Source: an uncultured Prevotellaceae bacterium (GTDB taxonomy: Bacteria; Bacteroidota; Bacteroidia; Bacteroidales; Muribaculaceae). Taken from it: DNA of 44,052 bases. The stretch spans positions 1 through 44,052 of the forward strand of contig ONKU01000021.1 in the NCBI GenBank assembly GCA_900318535.1. The letters run 5' to 3'. The notes beneath the pieces are model-generated. The model saw only the letters and a program-made list of their open reading frames with translations. It was not told where the DNA came from and ran no database searches. Of this stretch, positions 8,574 to 17,352 are shown piece after piece (position 1 is the first letter of the stretch; every line of letters starts with the position of its first letter). A program made the translations under genes and the position numbers.

Positions 8574-9566
8574 ATGGCTATTTTAGCATTTCAGAAACCC
8601 GACAAAGTCTTGATGTTGGAAGCCGACAACTCGTTCGGCAAGTTCGAGTTCCGTCCCCTGGAGCCCGGTTACGGCGTTACCATTGGCAACGCACTGCGCC
8701 GCATCCTCCTTTCAGGACTCGAAGGCTTTGCGATTTGCAGCATCCGCATCGACGGCGTGCAGCATGAGTTTGCCACCATCCCCGGGGTGAAGGAAGATGT
8801 CACCAATATCATCCTCAACCTCAAGAAGGTGCGCCTCAAACGCATTGTCGAGGATACCGACACCGAGAAGGCCGTTGTCAAGGTTTCAGGTCAAAGCGTC
8901 TTCAAGGCAGGCGACATTGGCAAGGTGCTCAGCGCATTCGAGGTGCTCAACCCCGAGCTCGAGATCTGCCACATCGATCCCGCCAGCGGTTTCCAGATCG
9001 AGCTCTCGATCAACAAGGGCAGGGGTTACCTTCCCGCCGAGGAGAACCGCAACGCCAATGACCCCATCGACGTGATCGCTATCGACTCGATCTACACGCC
9101 CATCTTGAACGTGAAGACCGCCGTCGAGAACTTCCGTGTCGAGCAGAAGACCGACTACGAGAAGCTCGTCATCGAGATCACCACCGATGGCTCCATTCAC
9201 CCGAAGGACGCTCTCAAGGGCGCTGCCGAGATCTTGATCCAGCACTTCCAGCTCTTTACCGATCGTGAGATTGTTCTCGACAATACCGAGAACAACGCCA
9301 ACGAGGAGTTTGACGAGGAGGTACTCAAGATGCGTCAGCTGCTCAAGACCAAACTTGTTGACATGGACCTCTCTGTGCGCGCACTCAACTGCCTCAAGTC
9401 GGCAGAGGTCGAGACGCTTGGAGAACTCGTGGTCTTCAACAAGACCGACCTGCTCAAGTTCCGCAACTTCGGTAAGAAGTCGCTCAGCGAGCTTGAGGAG
9501 CTGTTGGCCACCCTCAATCTGCACTTTGGCATGGATATCACTAAATACAAATTAGAAAAAGAGTAA
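8574..9566 (+). CDS. rpoA: RNA polymerase alpha subunit
   Basis: Alpha dimerises to seed RNA polymerase assembly. The 330-residue product has the N-terminal dimerisation domain (about 1-235; [18 protein letters not shown]) and a C-terminal domain with helix-hairpin-helix folds (about 255-325; [39 protein letters not shown]). The conserved Arg of the UP-element/activator surface lies in SVRALNCLK. It lies 11 bases after rpsD and 6 bases before rplQ. Confidence 0.98.
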   Translation: MAILAFQKPDKVLMLEADNSFGKFEFRPLEPGYGVTIGNALRRILLSGLEGFAICSIRIDGVQHEFATIPGVKEDVTNIILNLKKVRLKRIVEDTDTEKAVVKVSGQSVFKAGDIGKVLSAFEVLNPELEICHIDPASGFQIELSINKGRGYLPAEENRNANDPIDVIAIDSIYTPILNVKTAVENFRVEQKTDYEKLVIEITTDGSIHPKDALKGAAEILIQHFQLFTDREIVLDNTENNANEEFDEEVLKMRQLLKTKLVDMDLSVRALNCLKSAEVETLGELVVFNKTDLLKFRNFGKKSLSELEELLATLNLHFGMDITKYKLEKE

Positions 9567-9572
9567 AAAACA

Positions 9573-10061
9573 ATGAGACACAATAAGAAATTCAACCACC
9601 TGAGCCGCAAGAGCGCCCATCGTGAAGCCATGTTGGCCAACATGACCATCTCGCTGATCATGCACAAGCGCATCGTTACGACCCTTGCTAAGGCTAAAGC
9701 TCTGCGCATGTATGCCGAGCCCATCATCAACAGGGCTAAGGACGATACTACCGCATCGCGCCGCATTGTCTTCAAGAGTCTCCAGAACAAAGAGGCCGTT
9801 AAAGAGTTGTACTCGACCGTAGCAGCCAAGATCGCTGACCGTCCCGGTGGATACACCCGTATCCTGAAGTTGGGCAACCGCCTTGGTGACAACGCCAAGA
9901 CCTGTTTCATCGAGCTCGTTGACTTCAATGAGGCTATGCTCGAGGCTAAGAACCAGGAGAAGGCAGCTGCTAAGAAGAGCACCCGCCGCAGCCGCAAGAA
10001 AGCTGCTGCTCCTGCAGCCGAGGCTCCCGCAGCCGAAGAGGCTCCCAAGACCGAAGAGTAA
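9573..10061 (+). CDS. rplQ: 50S ribosomal protein L17 with Ala-rich tail
   Basis: L17 is at the base of the large subunit near the tunnel exit. The conserved core spans about residues 1-120 ([50 protein letters not shown]). The product has 162 residues, longer than the roughly 120 of enterobacterial L17, because of a low-complexity Ala/Lys/Glu tail, a usual Bacteroidetes trait. It closes the cluster; a strong hairpin follows 34 bases later. Confidence 0.97.
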   Translation: MRHNKKFNHLSRKSAHREAMLANMTISLIMHKRIVTTLAKAKALRMYAEPIINRAKDDTTASRRIVFKSLQNKEAVKELYSTVAAKIADRPGGYTRILKLGNRLGDNAKTCFIELVDFNEAMLEAKNQEKAAAKKSTRRSRKKAAAPAAEAPAAEEAPKTEE

Positions 10062-10095
10062 ACACTACTTACTGCTTATAACTATAAGCGATATT

Positions 10096-10136
10096 GCAAC
10101 GAACCCCGCAGCCTATTACGGCGCGGGGTTCGTTGC
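10096..10136. terminator. terminator-like hairpin between rplQ and a convergent lipoprotein gene
   Basis: A perfect 14-bp inverted repeat, GCAACGAACCCCGC (10096-10109) and its complement (10123-10136), encloses a 13-base loop. There is no T tract on either side, so intrinsic activity is uncertain, but the position between convergent genes fits a bidirectional stop. A second small palindrome (GCTTATA/TATAAGC) lies just upstream around 10074-10089. Confidence 0.65.
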
Positions 10137-10159
10137 TTCATGTGATTGGAATCTGATTC

Positions 10160-10522
10160 TTAATTGAGGGGTTGTTTCTCATCCACGGGTTTCAAGGGAA
10201 TCACCTTGGAGTCTTGCGGTTGGGCTGTTTGCTGGAAAGCAGCCTCCATCAGGCCCTTATTGGTATTGAGCGTGTCCCCTTCAGGCGATATGATATAGAT
10301 AACCTTGGCCGGGGCTTCTTGAGGCTGGGAAAACGTTTTTACCATCCTGTCAAGGAATATCTTGGCAGCGACAGTGTCGTTCTCTGCCTCGATCTTCTCG
10401 ACAACCTCCTTGCCGTCAGGCATCACTTTTACATAGCGATAACTCTTGGGCTTCTCGTTGCAGGATACCAGGCATCCGCAGCAAACAGCCACAAGAAGCA
10501 TCACGTGGAATAACTTTCTCAT
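10160..10522 (-). CDS. small predicted lipoprotein of unknown function
   Basis: I do not recognise a family. The 120-residue product starts with a basic n-region and hydrophobic stretch, MRKLFHVMLLVAVCCGCLVS, and a lipobox (LVSC, Cys at about 21), so it is probably a lipoprotein. The mature part is short and charged and contains YRYVKVMPDGKEV and a Gln/Pro-rich C-terminal half. The gene starts 11 bases after the ROK kinase stop on the same strand, so the two are likely co-transcribed. No catalytic motif is visible. Confidence 0.7.
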   Translation of the reverse strand: MRKLFHVMLLVAVCCGCLVSCNEKPKSYRYVKVMPDGKEVVEKIEAENDTVAAKIFLDRMVKTFSQPQEAPAKVIYIISPEGDTLNTNKGLMEAAFQQTAQPQDSKVIPLKPVDEKQPLN

Positions 10523-10533
10523 TGCAGCTGCTC

Positions 10534-11496
10534 TTACTCCTTGATTTCCCAGCCGAGTGCGCTGGCGCCCAGGACGGCGGCATCGCTCTCCTTGAGCTCG
10601 CTGATGAGGATCTTAACTTTGCCCTTGTAGATACCCAGCACGTTGCGGTCAAAGGCCTCTTTCACGGGATTCATGATCAGGTCACCGCTCTTGGTCAGGC
10701 CGCCGAACAGTACAAATGCCTCAGGGCTTGAGAAATTGGTGAAATCGGCCAATGCCTCACCCAGGATGTTGCCCGTGTACTCAAAGATGTCCTTTGCCAG
10801 CTTGTCACCGGCAACGGCGCAGTCATACACGTCCTTGCTTGTGATAGCCTCGATGTCATAGTCGCGCAGCTTCGACGGCTCGTCGCGCAGCTCCAGGAAT
10901 TCGCGTGCCGTGCGTGCCACACCCGTTGCCGAGCAGTAAGCCTCCAGACAGCCCGTGCGACCGCAGCCGCACACGCGGCCGTTGGTGCGCTTCACGATCA
11001 CGTGGCCCAGCTCACCGGCAAAGCCGTCATGGCCGTAAACCATCTGGCCGTTTACCACGATACCGCTACCCACGCCAGTGCCCAGCGTGATCATGATAAA
11101 GTCCTTCATTCCGCGTGCCACACCATAGGTCATCTCGCCGATGGCGGCAGCGTTAGCGTCGTTAGTAATGAGGCACGGAATGCCGAATTTTTCAGTTACC
11201 ATGTCGGCCAGGTGGATGGGCATGGGCCAGGGCAGGTTAGGCGCCTGGTCAATCATGCCAGTGTAGTAGTTGCCGTTGGGGGCGCCAATGCCGATGCCGT
11301 TGATCTTGCCCTCGGCGTCATTGTCCTTTATCAGACGAGACAGTTCGGTGTGCAGCTCGTCGATATAGTCATTAAAGTCGCTGTGCTTGCCAGTCTTGAT
11401 AGAACTGCTTGCAATCACGTTACCACGGGCATCTACAATACCAAAGACGGTGTTTGTGCCGCCCATGTCGATACCGATTACATAAGGTTTTGCCAT
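10534..11496 (-). CDS. ROK family sugar kinase, probable glucokinase
   Basis: ROK kinases phosphorylate glucose or related hexoses with ATP in the cytoplasm. The 320-residue product has the ATP phosphate-binding motif IDMGGTNT (about 9-16), the catalytic Asp in TNDANAAAIGE (D113), the substrate/zinc motif GELGH (161-165) and the ROK zinc-binding cysteines in CGCGRTGCLE (176-185). There is no N-terminal DNA-binding domain, so it is an enzyme rather than a ROK repressor. Glucose is the likely substrate, but other hexoses or N-acetyl sugars cannot be excluded. A predicted -7 element lies upstream. Confidence 0.92.
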   Translation of the reverse strand: MAKPYVIGIDMGGTNTVFGIVDARGNVIASSSIKTGKHSDFNDYIDELHTELSRLIKDNDAEGKINGIGIGAPNGNYYTGMIDQAPNLPWPMPIHLADMVTEKFGIPCLITNDANAAAIGEMTYGVARGMKDFIMITLGTGVGSGIVVNGQMVYGHDGFAGELGHVIVKRTNGRVCGCGRTGCLEAYCSATGVARTAREFLELRDEPSKLRDYDIEAITSKDVYDCAVAGDKLAKDIFEYTGNILGEALADFTNFSSPEAFVLFGGLTKSGDLIMNPVKEAFDRNVLGIYKGKVKILISELKESDAAVLGASALGWEIKE

Positions 11497-11548
11497 GATT
11501 TTGGTTCTTTTTTATAGGTTGATAATAAAAGTTTACTTTGTTAGAGGG

Positions 11549-11556
11549 CAAAGATA
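11549..11556 (-). promoter_or_regulatory. promoter -7 element for the ROK kinase gene
   Basis: Read on the - strand, TATCTTTG matches TAnnTTTG and lies 52 bases before the kinase ATG. No TTG is found at the expected upstream spacing, so the call rests on the -7 box and position only. Confidence 0.45.
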
Positions 11557-11621
11557 ATAAAAAAATCGATTCCTCTCTTTTGAGGTTTCATTTTTTTATC
11601 TCATAGTCGCTCCGTGATGGA

Positions 11622-14003
11622 TCAGAAGCTTGCTGACAGGCGGACGTTGAGCTGGCGGCGGGTCAGGTAGTTGGGGACGGCATACTGGATGTCGTTCACG
11701 TCGGTGACCCAATAGTAGCTGCTCACGTTGGAAATGTCCATCAGGTTGAAGCAGTCAAGTCCCAGCCAGATTTCCTTGAAATGGCTGAACAGGCCGCTGC
11801 TGGGGCGATTGTCCTTGCCGATGAGCTCGTAGCTGAGCCCGACGTCCACACGCTTGTAAGAGGGCTGGCGCACGTAGGAGTCGGCGCGCGTCAGGTGGGG
11901 AGCCGTCGTGGGCAGACCGTCGCTGATGATGCCCTTGAGGCTGAACTTCAGGCGCGGAATGTTGGGGAAGTAGTCGGTGAAGAACAACGCGATGCTGTAG
12001 CGCTGGTCGGTGGGACGCGGCACCTTCACGCCATTGAGGTCTTCCTGCGTCTTCATCAGCGAGAAACTCAACCAGGAGTCAGTGCCCTCGACGAATTGGC
12101 CGAAGAGTTTCATATCCAAGCCGGCAATGTAACCCTTGGAGGAATTGACGCCGCTATAGACGAGCTTGAGGTTGTCAATCTCATAGGGGATGAGGTTCGA
12201 CAGGTTCTTGTAATAGGCCTCGGCGGTCAGCTTGAAGGGGCGGTCCAGGGCTCGGAAGGTGTAGTCGCTGCCCAAGATCACCTGAATGCTGCGTTGTGAC
12301 TTGATGTCCTTGTTCAACAGGATGTTACGGTTACCCAGTGTGTCCATCACCTGCTGCCGGTATTCCTTGTAGAAGGGGGCCTGGTAATAGACACCGCCTG
12401 CCAGACGCAGCGACAGGTTGCCGTTGCGCTCGGGCACGAATCCCAGGCTCACGCGCGGCGAGACAAGGGTCTCTCCATTGAAGTTCCAGTGCGACAGGCG
12501 CACACCCGCGTTAAATGACCAGTAACCCGCAGCGGTGTTGAAGCGCCACGTGTCCATGAGCCATCCGGCCAGGCGCGTGGTGTTCAGGTCATTGCTCGAA
12601 ATCTCGGTGAAAATGACATTGACCTGGTCGGGGATGTGGGGCAGGGAGTAGCCTGCACTGTCGCGCCACTGCCACTGGCGTGAGCGGTCGTAGATGTCCT
12701 CCTTGCGCATCGACATGCCGTAGGAGATGCTGTTGTTGTTGATGCCGATGTTGCCGCGCAGGGTAAGGTCCAACACGTTCATCTTCAAGCGTGTGCGCTC
12801 GTGTTCATGGTACTTGCCCACACCCAGCTCCTGACCGGCCTGGTCGAGCCAGTACTCGCCGTGGATGTCATAGGCCACCAGCTCGTCGGTGCGGTAACCC
12901 GAGGCTTGCAGCGTCAGGTCGGTGCCCTTGTTGTTGAATTTATAGGTGATGGCTCCAGCGCCAAAGTAGGTCTGGAACTTGTCCTTCTCGTAGCCGTCGA
13001 AATAGACGGTGAACGACTTCACGTCCTCGCTGGTACCGAAGCTTGTCTCGCGGTTGACGGGCGTGAAGCGGTAATCGTTGATGCTCACGTTGCCCAGCAG
13101 GGCGATGCGCAGTTTGTCAGTGGGTTTGAATACAAGACTCGTCTGATAATCAAAATATTGCGGGTCATACTCGCCCTTGCTCTCAAGCGAGCCCATCAGT
13201 GACGAGTTGCGCTTGTAGCGCACACCGTGCATCTGGCTGTAATGGCTCGTGCTGTGGCCCAGCATCAGGCTGCCTCCCTGCAGACTCGCTGCCAGGGCTC
13301 CCTCAAAGGCTTCGGGTTCACGGTAGGTGATGTCCAGCACCGACGACATGCGGTCGCCGTAGGCGGCGCTGAAACCACCTGTCGAGAAGTCGACCTTGCG
13401 TACCATGTCGGGGTTGATGATACTCATGCCCTCCTGCTGGCCGCTGCTGATGAGCTGCGGACGATAGACCTCAATGCCGTTGATATACACGCTGTTCTCG
13501 TCGTAGGAACCGCCGCGCACCATGTATTGTGACGACAACTCATTCTTGGAGCTGACACCCGCCATCGTCGTCAACACTGCCTCAACGCTGCCTCCCGAAG
13601 CGTCGGGCGTGCGCCGCAGCATGTCCACGTCGATGCCCTGCATGCCCGTGGTCTGCTTCTTGTATTCGGTGATTTCCACCTCACCCAGTTCCAGCGTCTT
13701 TTCATACAGCTTCGGGTTGATAGTCACGGTACCCTCAGGCTTGATGAGCTGTCTTGTCACCGTCGAGTAGCCCAGGCATGAGAATTCCACCATCACGGTA
13801 TCGGCCTTGGGGACGGTCATCTCATACTGGCCCTTGGTGTCGGTATTGGTGCCCACAGCAGTGCCCAGAAGTCGCACCGTGGCAAACTCGATGGGTTCGC
13901 CGGCGGCATCGACGACCTTACCGGTAATCTTGACTTGTGAGAAAGCGACTGTGGCGCACAAGAGGCACATCGCAATCATCAATATGCGGGAACGGAATTT
14001 CAT
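11622..14003 (-). CDS. TonB-dependent outer membrane receptor
   Basis: This 793-residue protein is an outer membrane active transporter energised by TonB. I place the start at 14003 (MKFRSRILMIAMC), which gives a clean signal peptide to about residue 22; the open frame extends 26 codons further up without resembling a signal. Next comes a carboxypeptidase-like regulatory domain (about 23-105; ITGKVVDAAGEPIEFATV), a plug (about 120-225; YMVRGGSYDENSVYINGIEV, AAYGDRMSSVLDI) and a beta-barrel ending in NVRLSASF. No SusD partner is adjacent, so the substrate is unknown. It lies 74 bases downstream of the DUF4292 gene, probably in the dut operon. Confidence 0.93.
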   Translation of the reverse strand: MKFRSRILMIAMCLLCATVAFSQVKITGKVVDAAGEPIEFATVRLLGTAVGTNTDTKGQYEMTVPKADTVMVEFSCLGYSTVTRQLIKPEGTVTINPKLYEKTLELGEVEITEYKKQTTGMQGIDVDMLRRTPDASGGSVEAVLTTMAGVSSKNELSSQYMVRGGSYDENSVYINGIEVYRPQLISSGQQEGMSIINPDMVRKVDFSTGGFSAAYGDRMSSVLDITYREPEAFEGALAASLQGGSLMLGHSTSHYSQMHGVRYKRNSSLMGSLESKGEYDPQYFDYQTSLVFKPTDKLRIALLGNVSINDYRFTPVNRETSFGTSEDVKSFTVYFDGYEKDKFQTYFGAGAITYKFNNKGTDLTLQASGYRTDELVAYDIHGEYWLDQAGQELGVGKYHEHERTRLKMNVLDLTLRGNIGINNNSISYGMSMRKEDIYDRSRQWQWRDSAGYSLPHIPDQVNVIFTEISSNDLNTTRLAGWLMDTWRFNTAAGYWSFNAGVRLSHWNFNGETLVSPRVSLGFVPERNGNLSLRLAGGVYYQAPFYKEYRQQVMDTLGNRNILLNKDIKSQRSIQVILGSDYTFRALDRPFKLTAEAYYKNLSNLIPYEIDNLKLVYSGVNSSKGYIAGLDMKLFGQFVEGTDSWLSFSLMKTQEDLNGVKVPRPTDQRYSIALFFTDYFPNIPRLKFSLKGIISDGLPTTAPHLTRADSYVRQPSYKRVDVGLSYELIGKDNRPSSGLFSHFKEIWLGLDCFNLMDISNVSSYYWVTDVNDIQYAVPNYLTRRQLNVRLSASF

Positions 14004-14077
14004 TGACTGTTTTATGTTATATGTATAATAACATAACGCAGGAAAGGGTGATTTATTGCGGTAAACGCCAGTGTGGC

Positions 14078-14908
14078 TCAATTGGAGAACATCGAGAACA
14101 GGTCGCGGGCGCTCATGCGGCTGTAACCGTTGGGCAGGCTGCGGTCAATCTTCACATTGCCGTTCCAGTCGATGTTCTTGTAGGTGAGCGAGAAAGCCAT
14201 CTTTTTCTTGTCGATGGTGGCATCGGCATTGATGCTGTGGGCGATGTTGCCTGCCGATGTGCCGCGTACGTCGCTATACTTGACCTGATAGGCTGCTGTG
14301 GCGTTTCCGGTGGGCGTGATGTTGAGCGAGGCGATGCGTCCAGTCTTGTCAAAGTTGAAGACGTAGCCATAGCCCTTGTAGCTCTCGTTGGCAGCCAGTA
14401 CTAGCGGAGAAGTCTCGCTGACGGTCACTTGGGACTTGAGTGCCTCGTTCAGTGTCCCCCTGCCCAGAATGAAGGGCCTGCCCAGGAACATGTCCTGCAC
14501 GTCGCTCACGGTAACCGGGATGCCCGAGGTGAGGATCGAGACCTTCTCGGCGATGTAGCGCTTGTGCAACTTGTCCACGGCATAGAGGCTGTCGGCCGTG
14601 ATGAGCAGCCGCCCCACCTCAATGCCCAGCATGGGACGCAGCGAGATGAATATGGCCTCGTCACGCACCATGCGCACTTGGATGGCTGACGAGAAGCTGC
14701 TGCCGGCACTGAGCTTGATGTTGCCGCCCGTCTGCATTGTGCGCCATTGGCCCAATGAGGCAATGACGTCATCCACGGGGTCGGTATTGACTGTCGGGGT
14801 CGTCGTTGTCGTTGTTGTCGTGTCGGGCGTTGTAGCGGCTTTCTTGAAAGTTCCGCAGGCGGTCATCATAGCCGCCAGCATAATCAGTATGGCTATTTTA
14901 TTCTTCAT
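14078..14908 (-). CDS. DUF4292 family lipoprotein
   Basis: The 276-residue product carries a lipoprotein signal (MKNKIAILIMLAAMMTAC, Cys at 18), a striking run of eight Thr within a Thr/Pro linker (about 30-45), then a LolA/LolB-like beta-rich domain matching DUF4292 (SAIQVRMVRDEAIFISLRP, LGIEVGRLLITADSLYAV). DUF4292 proteins in Bacteroidetes usually sit beside a TPR gene and dut, as here, and are thought to act at the envelope. Its start overlaps the end of the TPR gene by 11 bases, implying translational coupling. Confidence 0.85.
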   Translation of the reverse strand: MKNKIAILIMLAAMMTACGTFKKAATTPDTTTTTTTTPTVNTDPVDDVIASLGQWRTMQTGGNIKLSAGSSFSSAIQVRMVRDEAIFISLRPMLGIEVGRLLITADSLYAVDKLHKRYIAEKVSILTSGIPVTVSDVQDMFLGRPFILGRGTLNEALKSQVTVSETSPLVLAANESYKGYGYVFNFDKTGRIASLNITPTGNATAAYQVKYSDVRGTSAGNIAHSINADATIDKKKMAFSLTYKNIDWNGNVKIDRSLPNGYSRMSARDLFSMFSN

Positions 14909-16628
14909 AATAGGTCTTATCCTTTACTTTGCGTTGCAATAATTCGTTGTCTGAATCCATCTCCAGGGCCTTGGACCACTGTTCAACGGCAGCATCCTTC
15001 TCGTCGCTGAACCACAGGATGTCGCCGTAATGCTCCAGGAAGTGCTCGTCCTCGCCTTTCTCGACGGCATCTTTGATGTAGAGAAGTGCCTTGGTGTAGT
15101 CCTTCTTGGCGAAAAACACCCATGCATAAGTGTCGATGAAATTGGCATTCTCGGGCTCATACTTCACGGCGAGAGCGGCCATGCGCTCGGCACGGTCCAG
15201 GTCCTGCCCGCGCTGGGCCAGGTAGTAAGCGTAGTTGTTGAGGGCACTTGAATTGACGGGATCGATTTCCAATGCCTTTTCATAGCATTCTACCGTTTTG
15301 GCGCTGTCGCCGAGTTCGCTGTAAGTATCACCCATGCCGGTAATGACCTCAGAACGCAATTCCAGATCAGTCGAGTCGACCAGTTCCAGTATCTTCATGT
15401 AGGTGGAGATGGCCTTGGAGTAAGACTTCATCTGGTGGTAGCAACCGGCGACATACCGGTACAGGTCCAGGTTGTCGGGGTTGTACTCGAGGGCCTTTTC
15501 CGAGGCCTTGATGGCGTCGGCATAGTTGTCGTCGAGCATGTTCAGGATGACCATGTTGCGCCAGCTGTCGGCGTCAGTGGGATTGACGTCCAGACTGTAC
15601 TCCAACTGCTCGATGGCGCCTTTCATGTCCTTCTTGGCATAGAGGTACTCGCTGTATAGCTGATGGATCTTGGCCTCATGTGGATGCTGCTCGATGAGGA
15701 TGGTGAACAGGTTGTCGATGCGCTGCGTGGTGTCTTCTTTGGCAAGCTGCTGGCGGATGTAGCCCAGCAGGACATCTAGCTTGGAGTCCACGTCGAGTTG
15801 CTCGGCAGTGAGGGCGCTGTAGATCTGCTGCTCGTAAGCCACACTGTCGCCTGCCGAGTTGTAGTACTGGGCGCGGGCGAGGTAGATGTAGCCGTTATTG
15901 GGCTCATATTGCTGGGCGCAGTCCAGATAATAGAGCGCGCTGTCGGCCATGCCGTAGTGCTGGTATAAGCCGCTCATCGCGATGTTATAGGTCGCGTTTT
16001 GCGGTGCCGTGGCGAGTAGGCCGTGCATTTCTTTCAGTGCACCGGCGCTGTCGTTCATCGCCATGTAGTTCTCGATTTTGCTCGACGTGATCTGGATAGC
16101 GTTGCCAAAGATGGCTGCAATGCTGTCATAGGTAGCGTTGCTCTGGGCGAAGTCTCCCGATTGGGAATAGGCTTCGGCCAGACGCACCTGCAGTTCCAAA
16201 CGGTTGGGATTGTACTCGTTAAGCACCTTCAGCGCACGCAGGGCCTCCTCGGGATGGCCCAGCTGCATGTTGGCATCGCTGTAGAAGGTCGTCTCGTACA
16301 GGTCCTCGGGTTGAGCGTCAAAGTGGGCCTTCATCAGTGCCAGGCCCTGGTCACACCGTTCCTTGGTCGTGTTGTTCATCTTCAACAGGCACATGCCCAT
16401 GTAGAACGAGATTGCGGTGTTTTCTGGGTCAATCTCATGGGCATAGGCTATTAAATCATAGAAAGCGTCATAGTTGTTGCTCAACTTCTGCTTCTGTGCC
16501 TCCATGAAAATGTATTCCGCCTTGCGCTGGTCGGCCAGGCTGACGGTTTTGACCGCAGGCTCCTTCTTGCCTGCAACAGCACTCAGGGCCAGCAGCGCTA
16601 TGGTCAGTATTACAATATGTCGTTTCAT
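14898..16628 (-). CDS. TPR-repeat exported protein
   Basis: I start this gene at 16628 (MKRHIVILTIALLALSAVAG), which gives a standard signal peptide; an upstream Met adds ten residues that break the signal. The 576-residue product is made of many tetratricopeptide repeats, for example AISTYMKILELVDS, KTVECYEKALEIDPVNSSALNNYAYYLAQ (in part) and AMALAVKYEPE-like units. TPR solenoids bind other proteins, so it likely scaffolds an envelope complex with its neighbours. It is the second gene of dut-TPR-DUF4292. Confidence 0.9.
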   Translation of the reverse strand: MKRHIVILTIALLALSAVAGKKEPAVKTVSLADQRKAEYIFMEAQKQKLSNNYDAFYDLIAYAHEIDPENTAISFYMGMCLLKMNNTTKERCDQGLALMKAHFDAQPEDLYETTFYSDANMQLGHPEEALRALKVLNEYNPNRLELQVRLAEAYSQSGDFAQSNATYDSIAAIFGNAIQITSSKIENYMAMNDSAGALKEMHGLLATAPQNATYNIAMSGLYQHYGMADSALYYLDCAQQYEPNNGYIYLARAQYYNSAGDSVAYEQQIYSALTAEQLDVDSKLDVLLGYIRQQLAKEDTTQRIDNLFTILIEQHPHEAKIHQLYSEYLYAKKDMKGAIEQLEYSLDVNPTDADSWRNMVILNMLDDNYADAIKASEKALEYNPDNLDLYRYVAGCYHQMKSYSKAISTYMKILELVDSTDLELRSEVITGMGDTYSELGDSAKTVECYEKALEIDPVNSSALNNYAYYLAQRGQDLDRAERMAALAVKYEPENANFIDTYAWVFFAKKDYTKALLYIKDAVEKGEDEHFLEHYGDILWFSDEKDAAVEQWSKALEMDSDNELLQRKVKDKTYYEE

Positions 16629-16658
16629 CGTTATGGTTGTCAATGATGAAAAGTTCAT

Positions 16659-16686
16659 TAATCTCTAATCACTAATCTCTAATCAT
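16659..16686. repeat. two 14-base tandem units between dut and the TPR gene
   Basis: TAATCTCTAATCAC (16659-16672) is followed directly by TAATCTCTAATCAT (16673-16686), differing only in the last base. Each unit itself contains two TAATC cores. The array sits in the short dut-TPR spacer, next to a perfect hairpin. Confidence 0.8.
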
Positions 16687-16709
16687 CAAATTCTCAACCG
16701 AGAATTTGA
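16686..16709. other. perfect hairpin just after the dut stop
   Basis: TCAAATTCTC (16686-16695) and GAGAATTTGA (16700-16709) form a 10-bp stem with a 4-base loop, starting one base past the dut stop codon on the - strand. It lacks a T tract, so it may be an mRNA processing or stability element between dut and the TPR gene rather than a terminator. Confidence 0.6.
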
Positions 16710-16710
16710 T

Positions 16711-17154
16711 TCACTTCGTTCCCGTGTGCCCGAAGCCGCCTGCTCCGCGTTCGGTCTCGTCCAGGTCATTGACGAGCGTCCACTCCACGGTGCTGTGACG
16801 GGCCACTACCATCTGGCAGATGCGTTCACCGTTCTCGATGGTCTGTGGCTCATCGCTCAGGTTCACCATGATGACACCCACCTCACCGCGGTAATCCGCA
16901 TCAATCGTGCCAGGGGTGTTCAGCACCGTCAGGCCCCGTTTCAAAGCCAGACCGCTGCGAGGCCTGATTTGGCACTCATAGCCCTCGGGCAGGGCAATAT
17001 AGATGCCCGTGTGTACCAGTGCACGCTGCAGGGGTTGCAGCGTCAACGGCTCCTCCAGCCATGCGCGCAGGTCCATCCCTGCACTCAGCGCCGTCCCATA
17101 TTGCGGCAGCTCATGCGGCCCACGGTTCACGATCTTCACCTCAATCTTCTCCAT
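16711..17154 (-). CDS. dut: dUTP diphosphatase
   Basis: The enzyme hydrolyses dUTP to dUMP and pyrophosphate, keeping uracil out of DNA and feeding dTMP synthesis. The 147-residue product is a trimeric dUTPase with the five motifs in order: SAGMDLRA (motif 1), [10 protein letters not shown] (2), [17 protein letters not shown] (3), [10 protein letters not shown] (4) and the Gly-rich [11 protein letters not shown] (5). It heads the - strand run dut-TPR-DUF4292-TonB receptor, behind a predicted promoter. Confidence 0.97.
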   Translation of the reverse strand: MEKIEVKIVNRGPHELPQYGTALSAGMDLRAWLEEPLTLQPLQRALVHTGIYIALPEGYECQIRPRSGLALKRGLTVLNTPGTIDADYRGEVGVIMVNLSDEPQTIENGERICQMVVARHSTVEWTLVNDLDETERGAGGFGHTGTK

Positions 17155-17174
17155 GCTTCAAATGTTTTAGAAGA

Positions 17175-17182
17175 CAAAATTA
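17175..17182 (-). promoter_or_regulatory. promoter -7 element for the dut operon
   Basis: TAATTTTG on the - strand matches the Bacteroidetes -7 consensus and lies 20 bases before the dut ATG. The rest of the 198-base dut/S41 divergent gap is AT-rich; a TAATTTTG also occurs on the + strand at 17291-17298, facing the S41 gene. Confidence 0.5.
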
Positions 17183-17290
17183 CATTAAAAAAGAATAGTA
17201 ATCCCATCTCGACCAGTTTTTCTTTCACACAACAGGACTAGAAGCGACCACTATTCTGCATTGATGGTGGTAATATTGTATTTTTTTGTG

Positions 17291-17298
17291 TAATTTTG
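17291..17298 (+). promoter_or_regulatory. promoter -7 element for the S41-type gene
   Basis: TAATTTTG lies 54 bases before the ATG at 17353. No TTG sits at the usual -33 distance. Its survival suggests that the broken protease gene may still be transcribed. Confidence 0.4.
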
Positions 17299-17352
17299 TT
17301 CCGTCAATGAGATTTATAACAACTTCGTCACATACCGTAAACACTATTAGAA

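Noticed and set aside
11558-11590. CCTC...GAGG hairpin followed by T-rich sequence after the TonB receptor gene (- strand)
   Set aside because: Only four pairs in the stem; too weak to call as a terminator.
12801-13202. Long + strand open frame opposite the TonB receptor
   Set aside because: It mirrors the coding strand's codon bias and has no family features; a shadow frame.
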